Source: Ascaris suum
Lineage: Eukaryota > Nematoda > Chromadorea > Rhabditida > Ascarididae
Reading direction: 5' to 3'
Length of the DNA: 64,000 nucleotides
NCBI GenBank assembly: GCA_013433145.1
Contig: CM024168.1
Location: 6,890,184 to 6,954,183 of the forward strand
Position numbers and translations under genes: made by a program. This document shows positions 1-14,200 of this stretch, one piece after another (the stretch's first letter is position 1; every line of letters begins with the position of its first letter). The notes beneath the pieces were generated by a model, which worked only from the letters and a program-made list of their open reading frames with translations, had not been told where the DNA came from and did no database searches.

Positions 1-2245
1 AAAAAATCAAAACAAAACGTTCATTAATTCATCTATAATAATGTTGCGTCAATACCGGAAACTTGTAAAACTTCAGTTCTCTCCTATTATGAATGCCTCT
101 TGATGGGAATTCTCCTTCCTCCTTCCCTCTCTTCCCACATCCTCGGCATTAAAAGGTGGTGACCTGAAATGAATATACATGAGCCTCAGGACTTTACGAC
201 AAATTACCATCAAAAACCCAAAAGAGAAGCCGAATAAAAGATAAAGCGAAACGAGTAGACATGCATGAAATCTGCCGCAAAAAAAGAGACATAAGTGCAA
301 ACAATCGTCAATAACGCTTTGAAAGAAGAAGGAATGGAGTACGTGACATCTCAGAAGAGCGACCTCAAGTACTGTAAGACATGTTTAGGAATCAAGAGGA
401 TGCTAGAAACATTGCGAAACGGGTTTGATTTGAAAGAGCGCCACAGGTACGACGACCGCCAACGGAGAATAACCTATGTTCGATATCAAGCTTAATACAT
501 GAATGAAAAAAGTTGTCGCCAAGAGCTATGCTGCTAGCAATCAATCAATATAAAGTCGGCAAATGATTTCGAGAAATGAAGAAGAGACAGTAAGATACAT
601 TCAGATCGAAGAAATAAGCGGCTGTAAATTATCAATTGTGCCTTCGAAGGCCTTTTGAAGTGGAAAGGAGTATCTGCCTTCTATAGCAACAAAGAGAAAA
701 CAAATATGGACAAATCTGAAGCGTTAAGAAGAAAACTAAATGATGTTTATGAGACAGCAAGCAACGTGCCTTCTACACGTCACATTTTGCATAGGAGGCT
801 GTCACCAAGCACGCTTTTTGTTTCACAGTTCTCGATTCAAACTGCTCGTTTTTGACTGATAGGCGAGTTCTTTGATCAAATCACTCACTATCATTCAATT
901 ATTCCAAACGCAAAACACGTCGAAATTGATGGTTTCCATGTAAGGCATGCTGAGCAAACAAACAAATAAACAAATAAACAACAAGCAAACAAATAAATAA
1001 ATAAATAAACAATCTGTAAGTCACCGCTTAGAGTGAACTTCATTGTACGAGCTATAATAGTTCGTAGAAAGAATATCAAGTATCGATGCAATAATTCGAT
1101 CGTATGATTTTCAGTTTTACGAGGTAAAGATTACATCACAATAACACAAAATTACATAATTCCCACTGACCTATAAAATAACATCCATTAGTTAATTGCA
1201 GCACCAAAACACTTCTTATGGTGCCTTACTAGTGAAGTATGTTAAGCAAGTTACGCCAATACGAGGCTAAGCCCCTCCTTGTCTTCCTTGTTACAAGACT
1301 GCGAGTGGTTTATGCAGTGGATGAAGTCTAATCCCGAATGAGCTAACAAGGGGGAAGAGGCCATCTTATGTTTTTTTCTCGGTAATCGAGTTTTTTCGAT
1401 CCTGCACCCTCAAGGGCATTATGCAATGCACCTTTTCTCCTCCCCCTCCTCCCTCTTCTATTCGGTAGTCCTGGCTACATTGATATTAAACTATATGAAC
1501 ATAGGTTGTTTTCAGCCTGATTCTAGCATACTGAAGCTGCAAATACTCTCAACTACACAGCCAGATATGGCCAAAGACATAATTAAAATCTACCGCTCAA
1601 TGTGCGGATGACACAAAAATGCGATGTGCAGATAGGAAACAACCTCTACTTTTGAGAAATCGATTTCCAATAATGCCATGCAAGAGCCAGACACACGTGC
1701 ATATTCATTCAAACCGCGTAAACGTCACAACTACGATTAATATTAATGCAATAACCATCGCCGAGGCTGATGCATACGTGTGCCTATTAGCCCAGATATT
1801 TGCATATCGCATTAAAATCCCCCGAGTCGTACTGTTTTTAAATGCCGCCTTAGTTGAATTTGCCTATTTTAGAAAATTTCGTTCAGCGAACCTTGAATTG
1901 ACTGTCAAATCAGCAAAAATTTGCATATTTCGCACGGTTCAACTGCCATTCGCCGTCATTTTCATTCGATTTTCCTAATAAAACAAAACTATTGCTCATA
2001 TTCAAATTATAAATAAAAATTTCACCTTTAGAATAGTAACGCAAAAATACTAAACGTTAGTAAAAAAAAAGGTGAAATTGAAAGAGAAGTTAAGTAGAAA
2101 TAATAACAAATATATTTCTCCACCGAGCAGATTAACAAACAACAATTAAGTAAAACAGAAATGAACAGAAAATCGATCGTCGACCACTCACCTAGAGAAA
2201 AGTTTCATTTACTGAAAACGTGACGCGTTTTTCCCTTCCACCTCT

Positions 2246-2266
2246 CCCCCCCCCCCCCCCCCCCCC
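2246..2266. repeat. Poly-C tract (C21)
   Basis: Uninterrupted run of 21 C on the + strand, so poly-G on the minus strand. It is the only one of the window's eight long homopolymer G/C tracts with C on the + strand. Confidence 0.95.
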
Positions 2267-5200
2267 ACTTCGTTCTTCAAATCTCGTTTGTGAAGACATT
2301 GCCGCTCGAAACGAAACTTTTCCGTGCCTTTCCTTTCAGATCAAACCGCCGAGTGCAGCAACGCAATAATAAAACAATATTATCAGTCTAACATCACAAT
2401 GCAACAGTAACCGAATGCGAGGAATTCCCGTGTTGAACATTTCATAGAGCGAACTGTGTACCACACAGCCATACAAACGGACGAAAGACACTCGCCGACG
2501 GCAGTGTAAGGAAACGCGCCCGAAGTGAAATCGAGAACGACTTATTGAGTTCGATGAGACGAGTGCTTTCGACCCGTCGATGAGGGTGCTCACAACAGAT
2601 ACACTCTTTGAAGATTCCACACCACTCCCGAGGTTGCTTATTGGAATGACTTTTTGCAATAATCATTATTTACGGAAATGCCTGAAGGTATGAACAGAGA
2701 TTCTATTTTGTGTAAAAGGTAGAAGAACAAGTGACTAGAAAATTTGAAAAAAATGTATAAAGAGAATAATAAACAACTTTACTTTATGCTCTCGAAGCAA
2801 ACAAACAAATACAGCGTTCTTCTAAACAGAAGACCTTTCTCGGACAACAGAGGAGAAATTGGCCACCTTGAATTACAAGTTTCCTAGCAAAACAAAGAAA
2901 TTTCGGCAATTTCTGGGTATAACGACAACCAAAGGCGATCAGCCAAATCAGCTGGCACAATATGTGCTTCTTAGTTCCGCCAGAAAACCAACCAGCTGCA
3001 TGGATCGCCAGCAATCAATAAATAATACACAAAAGGGCATATAAATTTAAACAAATCGTAGGGTTCATACAAATGTGCACCAAAAGATTCGTCTTTTTGA
3101 CAGCCGATCCGTGAAGAATGAAAACTGGGGGCGTGGAGAAGTGAAAACTTTTTCGAATATTTCAGTACGCATAACTCCATTAAAAGTTGACGAATTAACA
3201 TAAGAGATGGATATAGGAGGCCAACAGACGGTAGGCAATATGACTGTTAAGTTTCCCTATAATGAAAAAAGCTTCAAGTGGTTCCCTTTCCGAGTTTAGA
3301 TGCGCCACTGAGAGGTACACCCAACACACCGACACGCACGCAGCCATGACGGTGATAACACGTTTAACAGGTGTAAACCATCAAAAGAGCTTAACTGTAA
3401 AACTTTTATAAAATTCGCCACAGTTGAATCTTCCCTCGGTGAAGTTGAACGGTTTCTACTGGATGCGTGGAACGATTGCGATTATTGGTCTTGTCGCGAA
3501 TTCATATCTGGGGGTTGATATAACGACTGATAATATTATAGAGAATGTGAAGTAAGCAGGTAAATGAAAAATACCTTAAGAGTGAGAGTGAATATGCTCG
3601 TAGGAGGCTTCTAATGACACACTCCGGCAAAGTGAATGCAATGGTTAATTATTTCAAAAACATTCAAAGTATTTTATAAGACTGCCCAAGTGTCGCTGTA
3701 TCTGAAATAGGATTTAAACGTCTTCAATGCATCCGGTAACAACAAATTAGGAAGGGCAATTCAATCGTTTTTATTTGCCGGAAAAAGAAATCAACCACGA
3801 TTTTCGTTACTATTTCAGACAAACAATATATCTCTGTAAAAGTACTGTTGAGCTGATAAAATGCACTATAATTCAAGCATTTAATTTTCTACTGTATTGA
3901 CTCTAGCACTGCTCACTTCGCTGACTATAATTGACAAAGGCTTACTGAAATAACACAAATCAAGAGGTATCTTGTAATGCTTCACAAGCGAAGTTTTTAA
4001 GCAATGCAATGAGGAAGTTGATAGAATTTGCCATTCCCGTCATCTATGCACGAGATGATCAGTCAAAATCAACTGGCCTTAAATCATAGATAGAGAGGAA
4101 GAGAGGAGAGAAGAGAGGGAAAAAGCAAGAAATAAATCGAACTACAAGCACTCGAACCTACGAGCTTCTGCCGTTCGGATGAATGCATTACCAGTTATGC
4201 TACGACACACATACGCGGCTCTTTCTCCACCCCCTCCCCTTTCCATTTCCGCCTCAGTCACTCACGTTTCAGGCGTTTGCACCCCGAGCCACATGTGTGT
4301 CAGTCATTTGCGAGAGTAACTCATCTATAATATCCCAGGTAGCTTCCGTTTCCTGTCGTTCTGCAGCTTGCTGGGAAAGTTTCAAGTGGTTGGATGCGCG
4401 TTGGTACTCGCATAGCTGGAAAATAATCATCCCCAAATGTTTCAAATCTTACACAAAGCTTACCCGCACAAAGAATTCAAATGCCTAAATGTTCATTTGC
4501 GCAATGAAGTTAAATGCCAATAATTAAATTGTTCCGTGCATAAAGCGTTCCTCATTTCAAAGCGTCAAGCATTATTGCTCCCAAGCCCGTTTGCCAGATA
4601 TGAGCCCACTTGTCTGTTTGGTCTGCTCGTTACGGCGTGGCAGTAGTGGCACTTTTTAAGAATTCAGCAATGCAGTTTGTTGGACAAGCGGAAAAAATTG
4701 CGGAAACATTCAGTCACTGCTTTAGTGTGTAAAAGAAACATTTACGCAAACCTAAGAGTACACGTACAACGAATTCATATACGCGACAGTAGAGAACGTA
4801 TGAGAAGACCACTATATTACATAAATTTGGGCCGAAACGTTTTCTCCTAATAAATCTCGCAAAAACTCCAGCTCCTTCGTCGAACCCTTTGCAGGGGCGA
4901 GCTTGCGAGAGAAGTCGATTTCCTTTTCACGCCGTTATTTGCGACAAAAACCACATCTCTATTTCGCAATAAAGAAAATAAAACACGTTGTTCTAATGCA
5001 GAGAGAAAAAGGAACCAACACACCACGACAAATGCGCCGTAGACTACGCCGCTGGCGATAGGCCATTGAGAAACGTCCCCCCTGACCGCCGTTTTGTGGC
5101 ACTAAATCACTCGTTTTTGCGATGGATAAATTGCGCCTCGCTGCTGCTGTTGCGCAGTTTTGGTCGTTTTGCAATGAAGGAAGAAAAAACTTCTTTTTTG

Positions 5201-8155
5201 GGCAGAGAGTGGTTCGAACAGAAGTCGACGAATCGAAGGATACCCTCTCTGAAACCTCACTCTTGATTGTTAATATTGTGCTGCTGTATCTCTGCCTAAG
5301 TCCATTCGAAGAAGCCGAGACCTTAAGGATCCCCTCATGTGATGGCCCTTCATGGCTTATTATTTCGGGATGATGGTGCTGCTGCAATAAAAACTTCCGA
5401 TTTGAAAAGAAGTGACAATTCTGAGATCAGCAATTCTCAGAACGGAATTTAACGTAAGAAGCATGTGATACATTTCAAAGAAGAACACCGTAATATGCGA
5501 TAGCGTCAATTTACTTTTTTGCAGGTAAGGTGGGAATAGGTGTAACACCACTCTTAGTTATGATGTTCTGGCTACAAACAAGACAACTTCGGATCCTGCT
5601 ATTTGGGAAGGAAGATTCTAGAATAAACCTTCTGTCCTTGAAATCGTGTTCTCGAGAAAGCAGTTTCGTCCTTCATGGTCATCTAGTACCAGTTGTCACT
5701 TGCCATTTTATAAATACTGCATTAGTGCGATGAATAGTTTCAACGCAGAGAATGCTTCGGAATATTTCTAATTGGGTGATTTAATGTCACCACCTCGAAA
5801 GCTCCACCAACCCGTCCAAAAAATTCGGTATCCACAGCAATTGCATTCTGTCCCTGAAGCGATGTAGTGAGTGGCTTTTTTGCTTTGTGTTGCTGAGGTG
5901 TTTGATGTCTGTCGGTGTATGTGAGGGTGCGGAAGTCTTGTTGATGTGCTCAAATGCAGTGGAGGTTTGTGTTGACGCGCGTAGACGTGAAATAGTTTTT
6001 GCCGCTCAACTAGCAGTTCGAACAACTCTTTGTTTTTCCCTCTACGTCCGCACCCTCTCCCTTTTCTCTTCCCTTCCGTCACTTCCAGCAACCAATTTTA
6101 TAGGCATCACAGTTCATATACCTTGGTGCATCTGCCATATAAAGAAAGGGTTACAGTATGGAAATTATCGGAGTTATCCTTGATTACACCTCTATTAAGC
6201 GATCTTGGCAATTAATTTGGACTTCTTTGACCTGCTGTCAAAAGCTGAAGATTATAACTGAGGGTGAAATGCGGGGATGCAGGTTTCTACAAATATTTGT
6301 CAGTGATGATTTCCTCTCGCTAAGGTTTTCATTCCTCTAATGGTATTGCAAGGCTAGTGAGGCCGGTCAGAGGGTATGTTATGCATTGACGAAGTAGTCG
6401 GTGCTCACCGTTTGCTAAAGCAGGCACCTCTCTTGAAAATTCCAAAGGTGGGAATTGGGCTCAGATCGAGCTTCCAGCTGCATTTCTGATGTCGTATGGA
6501 AAGTGGCGCAAGTGGTAAATGATCGTGAGCTATTGATTGTCATCATTTGACGGACGATCGAGCGTTGCTGTGATGGACCGGATAGGGCTTAGCGGAAATA
6601 GGAGACATTTATGTGTTATGTATGGTCGACGTGACGCTTCATCATATGTGCGTATTGGATCTTCATGTCGCATATTTGTATGAAAATGAGACCATCTTTG
6701 CACGAAACATCTAACAGTTACCTGTTTAACTAATTTTGCAACTTACCAAGCTTGTTTTGCAATATTGTAAAGATTGTTTCTCCCTCTATAACAGCCCTTA
6801 AATCTTCAGCTCATTGGCAAATGGCTCGCGCCCATCTAACAGTCATTTCGAAACATCGGTGTGTACATGAAATAGCACGAGTCATATACCACTACCATTT
6901 GGGACGTTACTATATTCCAGACAGCCCAACTTTACCTCGATTTCTTCCACATTGATTTAATCTGCCTGTTTGAAATTCTGACGTCGAACATTTGCCTTTA
7001 AATCTCCACACACTGCTATAAGTGCTCTCATGCTTTTTAGGGGAATTAATGGAAGCGCTGTGCATTTTCCTAGTCAGGGCGGTTGTGCACCTCATGAGGA
7101 GATACCTCCAGTTTTTGGTTTTAAGGCGTTCGAAGCATAACCAACGCCACTCTCGTTTACTTACGTTATGCTGCAGCACCACCTTCTCTCGAACTTTACG
7201 TTCCTGACCTTCCAGTTGGTCCTTCTAGATTTTACGGCACCGGAAGTAACACAACGAGGCAGATACCAAAGCGGCCGCGTATGTGAAAATGTGAAAGGAC
7301 AACACTTGAGACGAAGGAATGGGCCGCGCTTGTATGAGATAATGTGGATAAGCCAGCTGAAAAAGGGGTAGCTTTGACTCGATGGTGCACATGGCACCTC
7401 TCATTCGCTTTAGTCCATCGTTCAAGCTAGGCTTGGCCACGTTTTTGCATTCGTCATCTCGGCTACATTCCCTCATGCCTCCACCGTCCTTCTATATCAC
7501 TACCACTGTGGAATTAAATGCCACTAGTAATGAAAAGACGAGAGATCGCCTCTAACATTCCCGATCATGTGCCAGGTTTCTCTAATGAAGGTTCAATGAC
7601 AGTTATTTCGATCATCGTAAGAGTGTCGGTTTTCCAGAGTATCCTTTTATTTATTCGAGTCTCTTCTTGTCTCTTTTCCCACACAGGAAGGTTGTTTTCC
7701 AATTCGTTTTTTCGCATAGCCACCACCGTCGTCGTCGTTCATGTGTAATATTCTCAAACGCCCGGGGAAAAGGCGGCCTTGGCACAGCGGTCGCCCATCT
7801 TTCATGTGTGGCGAAAATACGAGCTTCGGTATAAGAAATTATTTTTGAGACGAATCTTCGGAGAAACAGTGTTTTGGTTCTTAGAAGTGTTGTAAGAAAA
7901 AACTGTGCTGTCACTGCTGTGAATTGCCCTTTGCTGTTTTTAAAATGCGCTATAGGCGCGTTGACGAACGTCGCTCAGGGGACTTGGTTGAATCCAATCC
8001 CTTTTTGTGATGCGACTTACAGTATCGGATTCATCCAATTCTGTGAATGTGGGTAAATTTTTTCCTAACGGTAAATATATTCCACACTGTTTGCAGCCTC
8101 ATATTTTGCCCAATTAAAAGCTCGATTGCAACGTTGTGCACGGTTTTCGACTCTC

Positions 8156-8165
8156 GTTCGCACAG
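8156..8165 (+). promoter_or_regulatory. Candidate spliced-leader acceptor before EDRF1
   Basis: A pyrimidine-containing stretch ending in CACAG lies 53 nt upstream of the first in-frame ATG of the EDRF1 homologue. Nematode mRNAs often receive a spliced leader at such a site. The pyrimidine tract is imperfect, so this is an inference from position. Confidence 0.3.
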
Positions 8166-8218
8166 GCGATTCGACGAGCGGAATCCTCTTAGCAGTTGAA
8201 TACCGTCACTAGAAGTTC

Positions 8219-11200
8219 ATGATGTCGGGTGCTCTGTCGAAGTCGTTTGATCAGACATCCGGTGCTCTGGTTGCTTACAAACCGAGGTGAGCCTTCCAAT
8301 ATACACTAATTTATTCTTTGCAATTTTTCATCACTCTTATTCCATGCATCTGTACCTACATTCTGGTACGATGAAAGGTTATCCCGAAGATGTGTGTGTA
8401 TGCTCGTAGGCACGAACAGTACTATTGGAAGGGGCACTGAGGGAATGCATTACGAGTATCTCTGCATGACAGTGCGATTCACAATCGCACTGTGGCCTAG
8501 AGATTGGCTGAAAACAACAATGAGGTAAGTAAGAATTAGGACGATGAGATATGAAACGATATGTGAACGATTTCTCCTGTTCTTCTCTCCGCAGCTCTCA
8601 GAATTTTGGTATTTTCCGCCTACGTTTCCTCAAAAGTTTTCAGTGCACTTGTTTTCGAAATCTTCATATTCACAGCCTAAAAATACATTTGCAATACCTG
8701 TCTTAGCAGTTTTGTTGAAACATCTCTTCGCGTTAGAAAATCTCTTTGGGCGATGCATAAATTTTTCGCTTAAGATAACACTGAGAGGATGCAATTGTTT
8801 CTCCGATTTTATTGGAGATATATACTCATTAGATAGAGGTATTCTGCTTTGTTCGCGAATTTCCATATATTTAATAATAATGGAAGGGTAGAGAAAGGAA
8901 GGTAAACATGCACATGAATATAATTGCAAATAGAGAAATCGATGTTTTTGTTTCAGTTTGTTGTCGTTGCTACTTCCGTCAAGTAATGCACCATTGCCGG
9001 CTGTAAGGTTGGCACCGAACACCAACTTAAACGTTCCACCTCTGCGAGCGTGGTTTGACAGCGGCACCTCCTCCTATCCGAGCGGCTATTTCGGAACTTC
9101 CTTTCGACAGAAGGATTGCTTTCATAGGTATTCTCCCATCAATTGTTTAATTTTAGGCTTTTTGCCATCACTGCAGCTACATTCTTCTTGGAGACGAGTA
9201 AGGGGGTGAGTGAAGGAAGGAAGAGCTTTGTAAAGAGGAACAAGCGTCATACGTCATTCAGCTGACTTTTGCGCCCATTTTTTGGCTTCAGCAAATAATT
9301 TTACCTCTGTTCTGTGGCAAAAAACAGGCAGGACCACAAATCTTCGTTGATTTTTGGCGATAAAAAATCGGAAGTACTGCGTTAATGGACGAGAAAGATT
9401 TGTCGTGTACGGACATCTGGTTTCCCTCTTCTCCACCTTTTCCCAATTTCGGATAAATTTTCTGCATAATTGGAATTTTGCTCATCATAAATTTTCTTCG
9501 CATAGGTTCACGAAGATTGTCCCACTCCCTCCCCTCATTAACAACTGTGGATGAAAAATGATTAGGAATATTTTTTTTGCACTTCCATTTAGGTTTTAGT
9601 AGAAGTGAGTTAGTTATAGCCCTCATGTCACCCAGGGAAAGAATATGGCGTAGGGGAAACTCAGTGAGCCGTCCTCTTTCGAAAAATCGCGAAATTAAAT
9701 TTTTTATAAATTTACTATTTATTTGCAATTATGAATAGAACCCCCCTCCCCCCGTTGGACTATTTTCCCACCACCCTTTTTCTTATTCTCTTATCATTTG
9801 GCTATGATTAGCACTAAGTTTCAGTCGATATAGTCAAAGCACCAATTATTATTATTTATAGTCTTCGCCTTGCAAGCAAATATGAAGACTGTATTGGCGC
9901 TGTGGATGTAATTGCACATTCGGACACGATCAAGAAGCTTCTTCTATCACCGTTCAATGCCACACAACCACTAAATATGGTGGTGCATCGCATTGGCAAG
10001 ACACTTCTCATCGATAATTGTGAATATCTCAGGACGGTTCGTTTTGTTATGCACAAATCCCGCGATGTTGTTTGTTCGAGGGAATGGGTAACGAGATCGG
10101 TCGGGACGTTTTAAGAGGAGGGCAGGGTCGGTATGTGTATTTGATGGTGGATTTGCTTTGATGCAAACAGATCGCATCCATCGCAAACACTTTATTTTCG
10201 TTCTTCAAAGCTGATCGATGCACTTGCTCTAGCTTTACCACTACTACTATACAAACACAGAAGTCTAAAGTGTAGGTCATGCTGCTTGTGTTTGTTTATT
10301 TGTTCGTTTTCTTATTTTTGATGGCGTTCAAAAACAGATTTTAATTCAGATTACAAGGCAGATTTAAGGTTTAAAATTAATTTTCATTTGGAAGCTGTAT
10401 TGTGCAGATCGCCGTATCAAGAATTGGAGTTATGGTTCTTTTTTGTAACTCACTGTTTTCTTACGCTTCTAGAACCGCGAACTGTGTGATCTTTTTGCTC
10501 GCACATATGTATTTATCTCTACTTCTCAGTGTTACATTTTAACTTCGGTAGTTATTGAAGTTGAGTCTTAGAATTTGAGAGGAGAAGAGGAGGAGATACA
10601 ACTTATAGGAGAAGATGAACCCGTATACAGTCATTCAAGTTGTTCTCTCAGTCTCTGTATCGAAATATTTGCATGCATTCCTCGACTGGTTTGATCAGAT
10701 TTGATACTGGTCGGATCGCAAAAAAGAATCTTATGGAGCTTTCTTTAGTCGGTTGGATCAGCTTTTTTTTTTGGGGGGGGGGGGGGAGGTAATACGCTAG
10801 TGCAGTAATGCCGTTCATTTAAATAAAGGCGGTGGGGGGAACCAGTGAAGGGGGCGGCACACTCACTTGGGTTAAGCATTGGTTTTCACGCTCAAAATGC
10901 GATGCACTTACTGCTTTTGTTTGAGTTTCTGAGGAGCGACACTTACTGCTGCTTGTACTGCCGAGCACTGTATGGTGTCGTGACAGCTGTCTAAAAGTTT
11001 GGGCGTTGTGAACGGGGACTGTTAATGCTGCACCACGAGCTGGGCTCTTCGATAGTGTGAAAAGTTTACTCTGATATGCTTGACCGCTATGCGCTTAGTT
11101 TGGTTCATTCTTCCTCTTTATCGGCATTTTGAAGCACAGGTGGATTTAATCTCCCAACAACCGTCCTTTCTCTTCCAGTTGGCATGGCTATTTATAAAAG

Positions 11201-14200
11201 AAAAGGGAACTTTTTTGTGTCCGCGCATATCTCCACTGTTTGCAGGTAAAGTCGAGACGGGCATGATGTGCCAGTCTTGTGTCACTTGAAGGAATGAGGT
11301 TGTGATATGGGGATTTAAGTAATGAAAATGTTTTTGTTTTTAGACATATCCAAGCAGTTATAACTCTTCACCGGTTGCCGATTTCTTGAAGTTGAAATGC
11401 TCACAGCGTACGGGGCTAACAGAGATGGCAAGTAATCGTCAGCTTGCTACCAATGATATCATCACGCGTATGGGTGAGAGAATGATCACCGAGAACCTTT
11501 ATTCACGCAGGTTTCTTCTTTACTTCATCTTCAAAGTCACACTCCTCCAGTGGTCTTACTAATTGGTGAAAGCCTTCTAGACCAATGGTTCGACGGATTT
11601 GGACTTTTTGACGATCGGTTTTCCTGAAATTGTAAATTTGATAGGTTCCTGTTTTCAAATTTGATTAGCTAGTTGGCTGTTCTGGACAGTGCTAGAAATT
11701 CCTCTGCCTAGTCGTCTGTGAATGTATATTCATCGGCATAATTAAGGGTAGGGAGAGGGGGATGAATTTGCTGACAATAATTACTTCGAGTATTCATGTT
11801 TAAATGAATTTTTGTTTCAGCTTGGCCATTATGGACCACCCAGCCGAATGGAATTCGATGGGATCATTAGCTGACTCCCAAACAGCGAAAACGAGTATCA
11901 ACAGTGAGGTTTTTTTGTGGTTGTTCAGTCGATAAGACACTTCTCTTATCTTATCGTTTGGTTATCACTTCGAAATGACCACAAATCGTTTTTTAATGTT
12001 TGTTTTTAAGCGGGATTATTTGACTGCGTTCAGCACATTATAAGACTGCATTACTGCAGCAGTGTTATTGTCTAATTTGCGGTTTATCTACGAATCGTTG
12101 ATGTGTTTGGGCAGAATTGTATCGCCTATCCCTATTTTGGGGGCTGCACCGCATAGTCTAAAATAAAACAGAGGAGGGGATATAGATTTCATGAAAGTTT
12201 TCCTACGCACTAGCGATGGTTTGTGCGAGCATTATGCCCGAGAAAAAATGGTTTCTGAGAAAAGCACATTATTATCTTTTAAAGTTTCAACGCTGTTAAA
12301 GCAGCTGAAAATATGAAACATCTGATCGATTTTACCTGAGGTAAAAATGTGTCTATTTTTCAAGCAAGAATTGCGCGTTCGTCTTGGTGCCTGCAATTTA
12401 TTGCCGTTCTTTCAGAAACTCCTGAAAAGGCGGGCAAGCCTATGACCGGTGAAGAATCAGGATTCACCGATCCTCTCGAGGATTATGGCATTACCGGATT
12501 TCAAGATGCAGATAAGGTTTTGTTTTGTCTCGCTTTCTGGTAATATTCGTGTAGAAATGTTTACGATGAGTGGAAAAAAATCTTGCTTAGTTGATAGATC
12601 GGTTTGAAGAACTATCTGTAATAGAGAAACTGTGGAGTAAAATATTAGCTAAGTCTTGTTTAATTTAAGAGTGCGATTTATTTTTCAATTGTAATGGGCA
12701 GTAAAGTAAGTAAATAAGTAATTAAATAAAGAACAACGTCGTTTTTCTCTGCGAGTGAAAATTTTATTATTGTTAGTGCCTTTAAAAGAGGAAAAAGGAC
12801 ATTGAAAATACGTTTATTTCTGCCACTCGTTTTGAATTATCGTCATTTCGTTGCCAACTGATGATTTTTTCACTTGCAGGTAGATATCGAAATTGAAGGA
12901 CGTATTTGGAAATTCGTCAATCTTAAAATGCTCGTTGATGTAAATATACCGATTTTTGGCTGTAACTCGAATCCCTGTGTGACAATCTATGCGAAGTAAG
13001 CTTTACCCATTTGCAGCTTTTCACACCACATATAGAAGAGAGTAAGTGGAGGAGGAGGTGGGGTGCTGCCCCTCTTGAAATTCGTAGGTGGTGTTCCGAG
13101 TTTTTGAAATAACGATTTCGAGTTTTGGGGCAAATTCCTCGGCGGTTTGCGCACATCTTTTAGAATTGCTTTTGGTTATATTATTTGTGGCTTGCATAAG
13201 TAAATTATGGTGGTTAATTGAAGTTATGATGTAATGTAACTATAAATCTGTGAAAGTAAGCCAAAACTCAGCAAAAAAAGATGGATGGTTGTCGATGTGC
13301 AATTTTGATGGTGTGCAGAATGTTCACAGTTGCTAGGGTTTACTAGGGTACTTGATCTTTCCTTTTAATGCAAGATTTGACTGGAATGCTGATCGAAAAT
13401 GTGACGAATATTTTCATTTGAATGAACTCAGAGAGAAGAATTTTACCACTTAGCTACTCCTTTCGTTTATTAGTTAAGGCTGTAGGCGAGAGGCTTTCTA
13501 TGAATTAGAATCTGAGCTCGAGGTGTTTTTGCGATGCCACTGTTTGCAGCAAAATTGCTTTAGAGATATGCGGCAGCGTCCCATATCGTGTCTTACGGGT
13601 ATTGATCTCTACCTCGATCAGTGTATGTGCAATGTTCCGGAGGCATTATTGTGTTGGCATATGTCCGGATACGTTAAAGTAAGTTTGCCGAATTCAACTT
13701 GCAAATCTTATTTCAGGTTTATGCAAATCTTCATCAGTTCTTGTTCCCTGTTTATGAAAGAACGATGCTACTAGTTTACGAAAGAGCGATGTGTGTAAGG
13801 ATCGAATTTGATGTGGTCGATAATAAATAGAATGAGAACGGGTTTCAAATCAATGGGATCTATTTTATATGTTTTTGATCGAGTAATCAGATTGCTTTCT
13901 GTACATAGAAGAATCTCATTTATTCAGTCACCTGTTCTCTTCATGGTGTAGTGTGCATTTTGCCGAGGTTCCTTACTGATGAATGAATTTAAAGAAAGAT
14001 ATATTCGCATATCTTTTTGTCTAATTATTTCTCTTGTCGAGGTTTTTTCTCTTATTGGTCATTATCTATTAATATACTGCTAGAACAACGAAACAATAAC
14101 GTAAACATCAATGGTTGAATGTGAGGTGAGTAAAATGGCATCTGACTGCTTTATTTAATCCATCGAGTGAAAAGTTTGCTGATGCGAAATTCCTCCCGTT

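Larger units (their letters stand above)
1..8165. other. No supported gene; intergenic 5' flank
   Basis: About 8.2 kb upstream of the EDRF1 homologue. Open frames on both strands are short (the longest are about 140 codons), overlap each other in antisense, and show no domain, no acceptor/donor pairing and no family I recognise. The stretch contains a 21-nt poly-C tract (2246-2266) and a degenerate tRNA-like sequence near 4150-4215 on the minus strand. I cannot exclude small exons or non-coding RNA genes here. Confidence 0.5.
8219..12516 (+). other. EDRF1: EDRF1 exons 1-6: N-terminal region
   Basis: Exon 2 has a proline/serine-rich part followed by APNTNLNVPPLRAWF, matching the vertebrate APNTDL...W segment. 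Exon 3 carries the most diagnostic motif, VVHRIGKTLLID, against human VHRVGKTLLLD, after a run on YEDCIGAVDVI. Exon 4 is serine-rich then helical. Exons 5 and 6 encode a short low-conservation linker ending in an acidic patch. Exon phases at the ends are 2, 2, 0, 2, 1, 0. The end of exon 5 (AACA before GTGAGG) is chosen over a donor five bases downstream because only the former keeps exon 6 open. Confidence 0.88.

Noticed and set aside
4147..4215. Minus-strand tRNA-like sequence (D-arm GCAT...ATGC, GGTTCGAG)
   Set aside because: No five-base-pair anticodon stem and no convincing T or acceptor stem; at most a degenerate tRNA-derived SINE.
4959..5387. 142-codon minus-strand frame
   Set aside because: Overlapped by + strand frames of similar openness, no domain and no splice signals; cannot be supported as a gene.
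9288..9728. 146-codon minus-strand frame
   Set aside because: Lies wholly in EDRF1 intron 2, has no recognisable domain or splice support, and overlaps a + strand frame; probably chance or an old repeat.
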